From the NCBI RefSeq assembly GCF_009208555.1, contig NZ_WFLI01000009.1:62001-126000 (forward strand): DNA of 64,000 bases. Direction: 5' to 3'. The DNA comes from Janthinobacterium violaceinigrum (GTDB taxonomy: Bacteria; Pseudomonadota; Gammaproteobacteria; Burkholderiales; Burkholderiaceae_D). The position numbers were made by a program, and so were the translations under genes. Under the pieces are notes generated by a model that was not told the DNA's origin, did no database searches, and was given only the letters and a program-made list of their open reading frames with translations. Below, in pieces: positions 63,432 through 64,000 of this stretch. Every line of letters begins with the position of its first letter. The first letter of the stretch is position 1.

Positions 63432-64000
63432 CTGCTGCCGGAACAGCTTGCGGTAGGCCGACGGCGACGTCTGCAAGCTGGCGCGGAAATGCTGGCGCAG
63501 CGACAGGGCCGTGCCAAAGCCGGCCTCCTGCGCCACGACATCGATCGATACTGCGCTTTTTTCCAGCATGCCTTGCGCATGCGCAAGACGCTGGTTCAGC
63601 AGCCACTGCTTGAACGACGTGCCCGTGGCCTGGCGAAAATGGCGCGTGAAGTTGCGCCGGCTCATGGCAGCCCGCTCGGCCAAGGCATCGATGCTGTGGG
63701 CCATGCCCAGGTTGGCCGTCACGCAGGCCAGCACGTCGGCAAAACGCCCTTCGCTGCCGGACACGGGCAGCGGACGCTCGATGAACTGCGCCTGCCCGCC
63801 CTGGCGGTGCGGCGCCACCAGCAGCCGGCGCGCCACCCTGTTGGCCACTTCGGCACCTGCCAGCTGGCGCAGCAGATACAGGCAGCAATCGAGGCCGGCC
63901 GCCACGCCGGCCGACGTCAGCACGGCGCCATCGTCCACGTACAGCACTTCGCGGTCCACCCTCACCTTGGGATAGCGTGCCGCCAGCCGCTCCGCCATGC
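63414..64000 (-). CDS. GlxA family (DJ-1/PfpI-AraC) transcriptional regulator, partial
   Basis: The 5' part lies beyond the window; 195 codons are seen. The end of the DJ-1/PfpI-like domain (YVDDGAVLTSAGVAAGLDCCLYLL) is followed by an AraC double HTH (about 90-190, MSRRNFTRHFRQATGTSFKQWL and VAQEAGFGTALSLRQHFR). The arrangement is typical of FtrA/GlxA regulators of amine or amino-acid catabolism. Target unknown. Confidence 0.93.
   Translation of the reverse strand, partial: MAERLAARYPKVRVDREVLYVDDGAVLTSAGVAAGLDCCLYLLRQLAGAEVANRVARRLLVAPHRQGGQAQFIERPLPVSGSEGRFADVLACVTANLGMAHSIDALAERAAMSRRNFTRHFRQATGTSFKQWLLNQRLAHAQGMLEKSAVSIDVVAQEAGFGTALSLRQHFRASLQTSPSAYRKLFRQQLSQAV

Overview
The window is high-GC (roughly 63-65 %) bacterial chromosome with dense, mostly short-gapped genes. 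Gene content (MexF-type RND pump with a lipase-like companion, bacterial Ku and LigD, DadA/DadX with an Lrp regulator, several GGDEF proteins and hybrid kinases) and protein style suggest a betaproteobacterium of the Oxalobacteraceae, probably Janthinobacterium-like. The family assignment is inference from protein resemblance; no rRNA or marker gene is present.

Layout. 1-7347: a TetR fragment, then SDR oxidoreductase-ku, a triple-PAS hybrid kinase and a convergent ligD, i.e. both parts of bacterial NHEJ split by a sensor. 7440-10851: five paralogous secreted Ala/Lys-rich proteins resembling acid-shock protein Asr, arranged 1 + 2 + (serine hydrolase) + 2. All three transcription units carry a TGTAAG-N4-TGTAAW direct repeat upstream. 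10883-20006: fasciclin protein, then an RND efflux operon (OMF, MexF-like pump, MFP), a lipase-like protein lacking its nucleophile, a coupled 70-aa protein and a divergent LysR gene, matching the order of the Burkholderia ceo/bpeEF-oprC loci. 20003-26606: dehydrogenase, DUF1993, LpqC-like esterase, a GNAT-response regulator-kinase operon, SUKH protein and a second GNAT. 26724-33760: diguanylate cyclase, CPBP protease, small hypotheticals, and a PhyH dioxygenase plus FMN alpha-hydroxy-acid oxidase pair opposite an AraC regulator.

33816-36838 holds four identical tRNA-Arg(ACG) genes, one separated from a cluster of three by a 721-aa lipoprotein gene. 37311-43905 holds a hybrid kinase, a REC-GGDEF protein, a NarX-type kinase and hypotheticals. 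43901-44977 is an intact IS1595-family element with terminal inverted repeats and an 8-bp target duplication. 45017-49442: NDH-2, a His/Asp-rich secreted protein, an outer-membrane protein and a chemotaxis receptor. 49627-53340 is a copper-tolerance operon (two small metal-rich proteins, a TolC-like lipoprotein, a Tat-exported multicopper oxidase) behind a textbook CueR-type promoter that appears to start at the ATG itself. 53359-64000: diguanylate cyclase, FMN reductase, dadX-dadA with divergent lrp, small enzymes, an EamA exporter, two AraC-type regulators (one cut by the window end) and a second SUKH-like protein.

The most unusual parts are the Asr-like array with its shared operator, the nucleophile-less hydrolase and TetR-type operator at the efflux locus, and the leaderless copper promoter.
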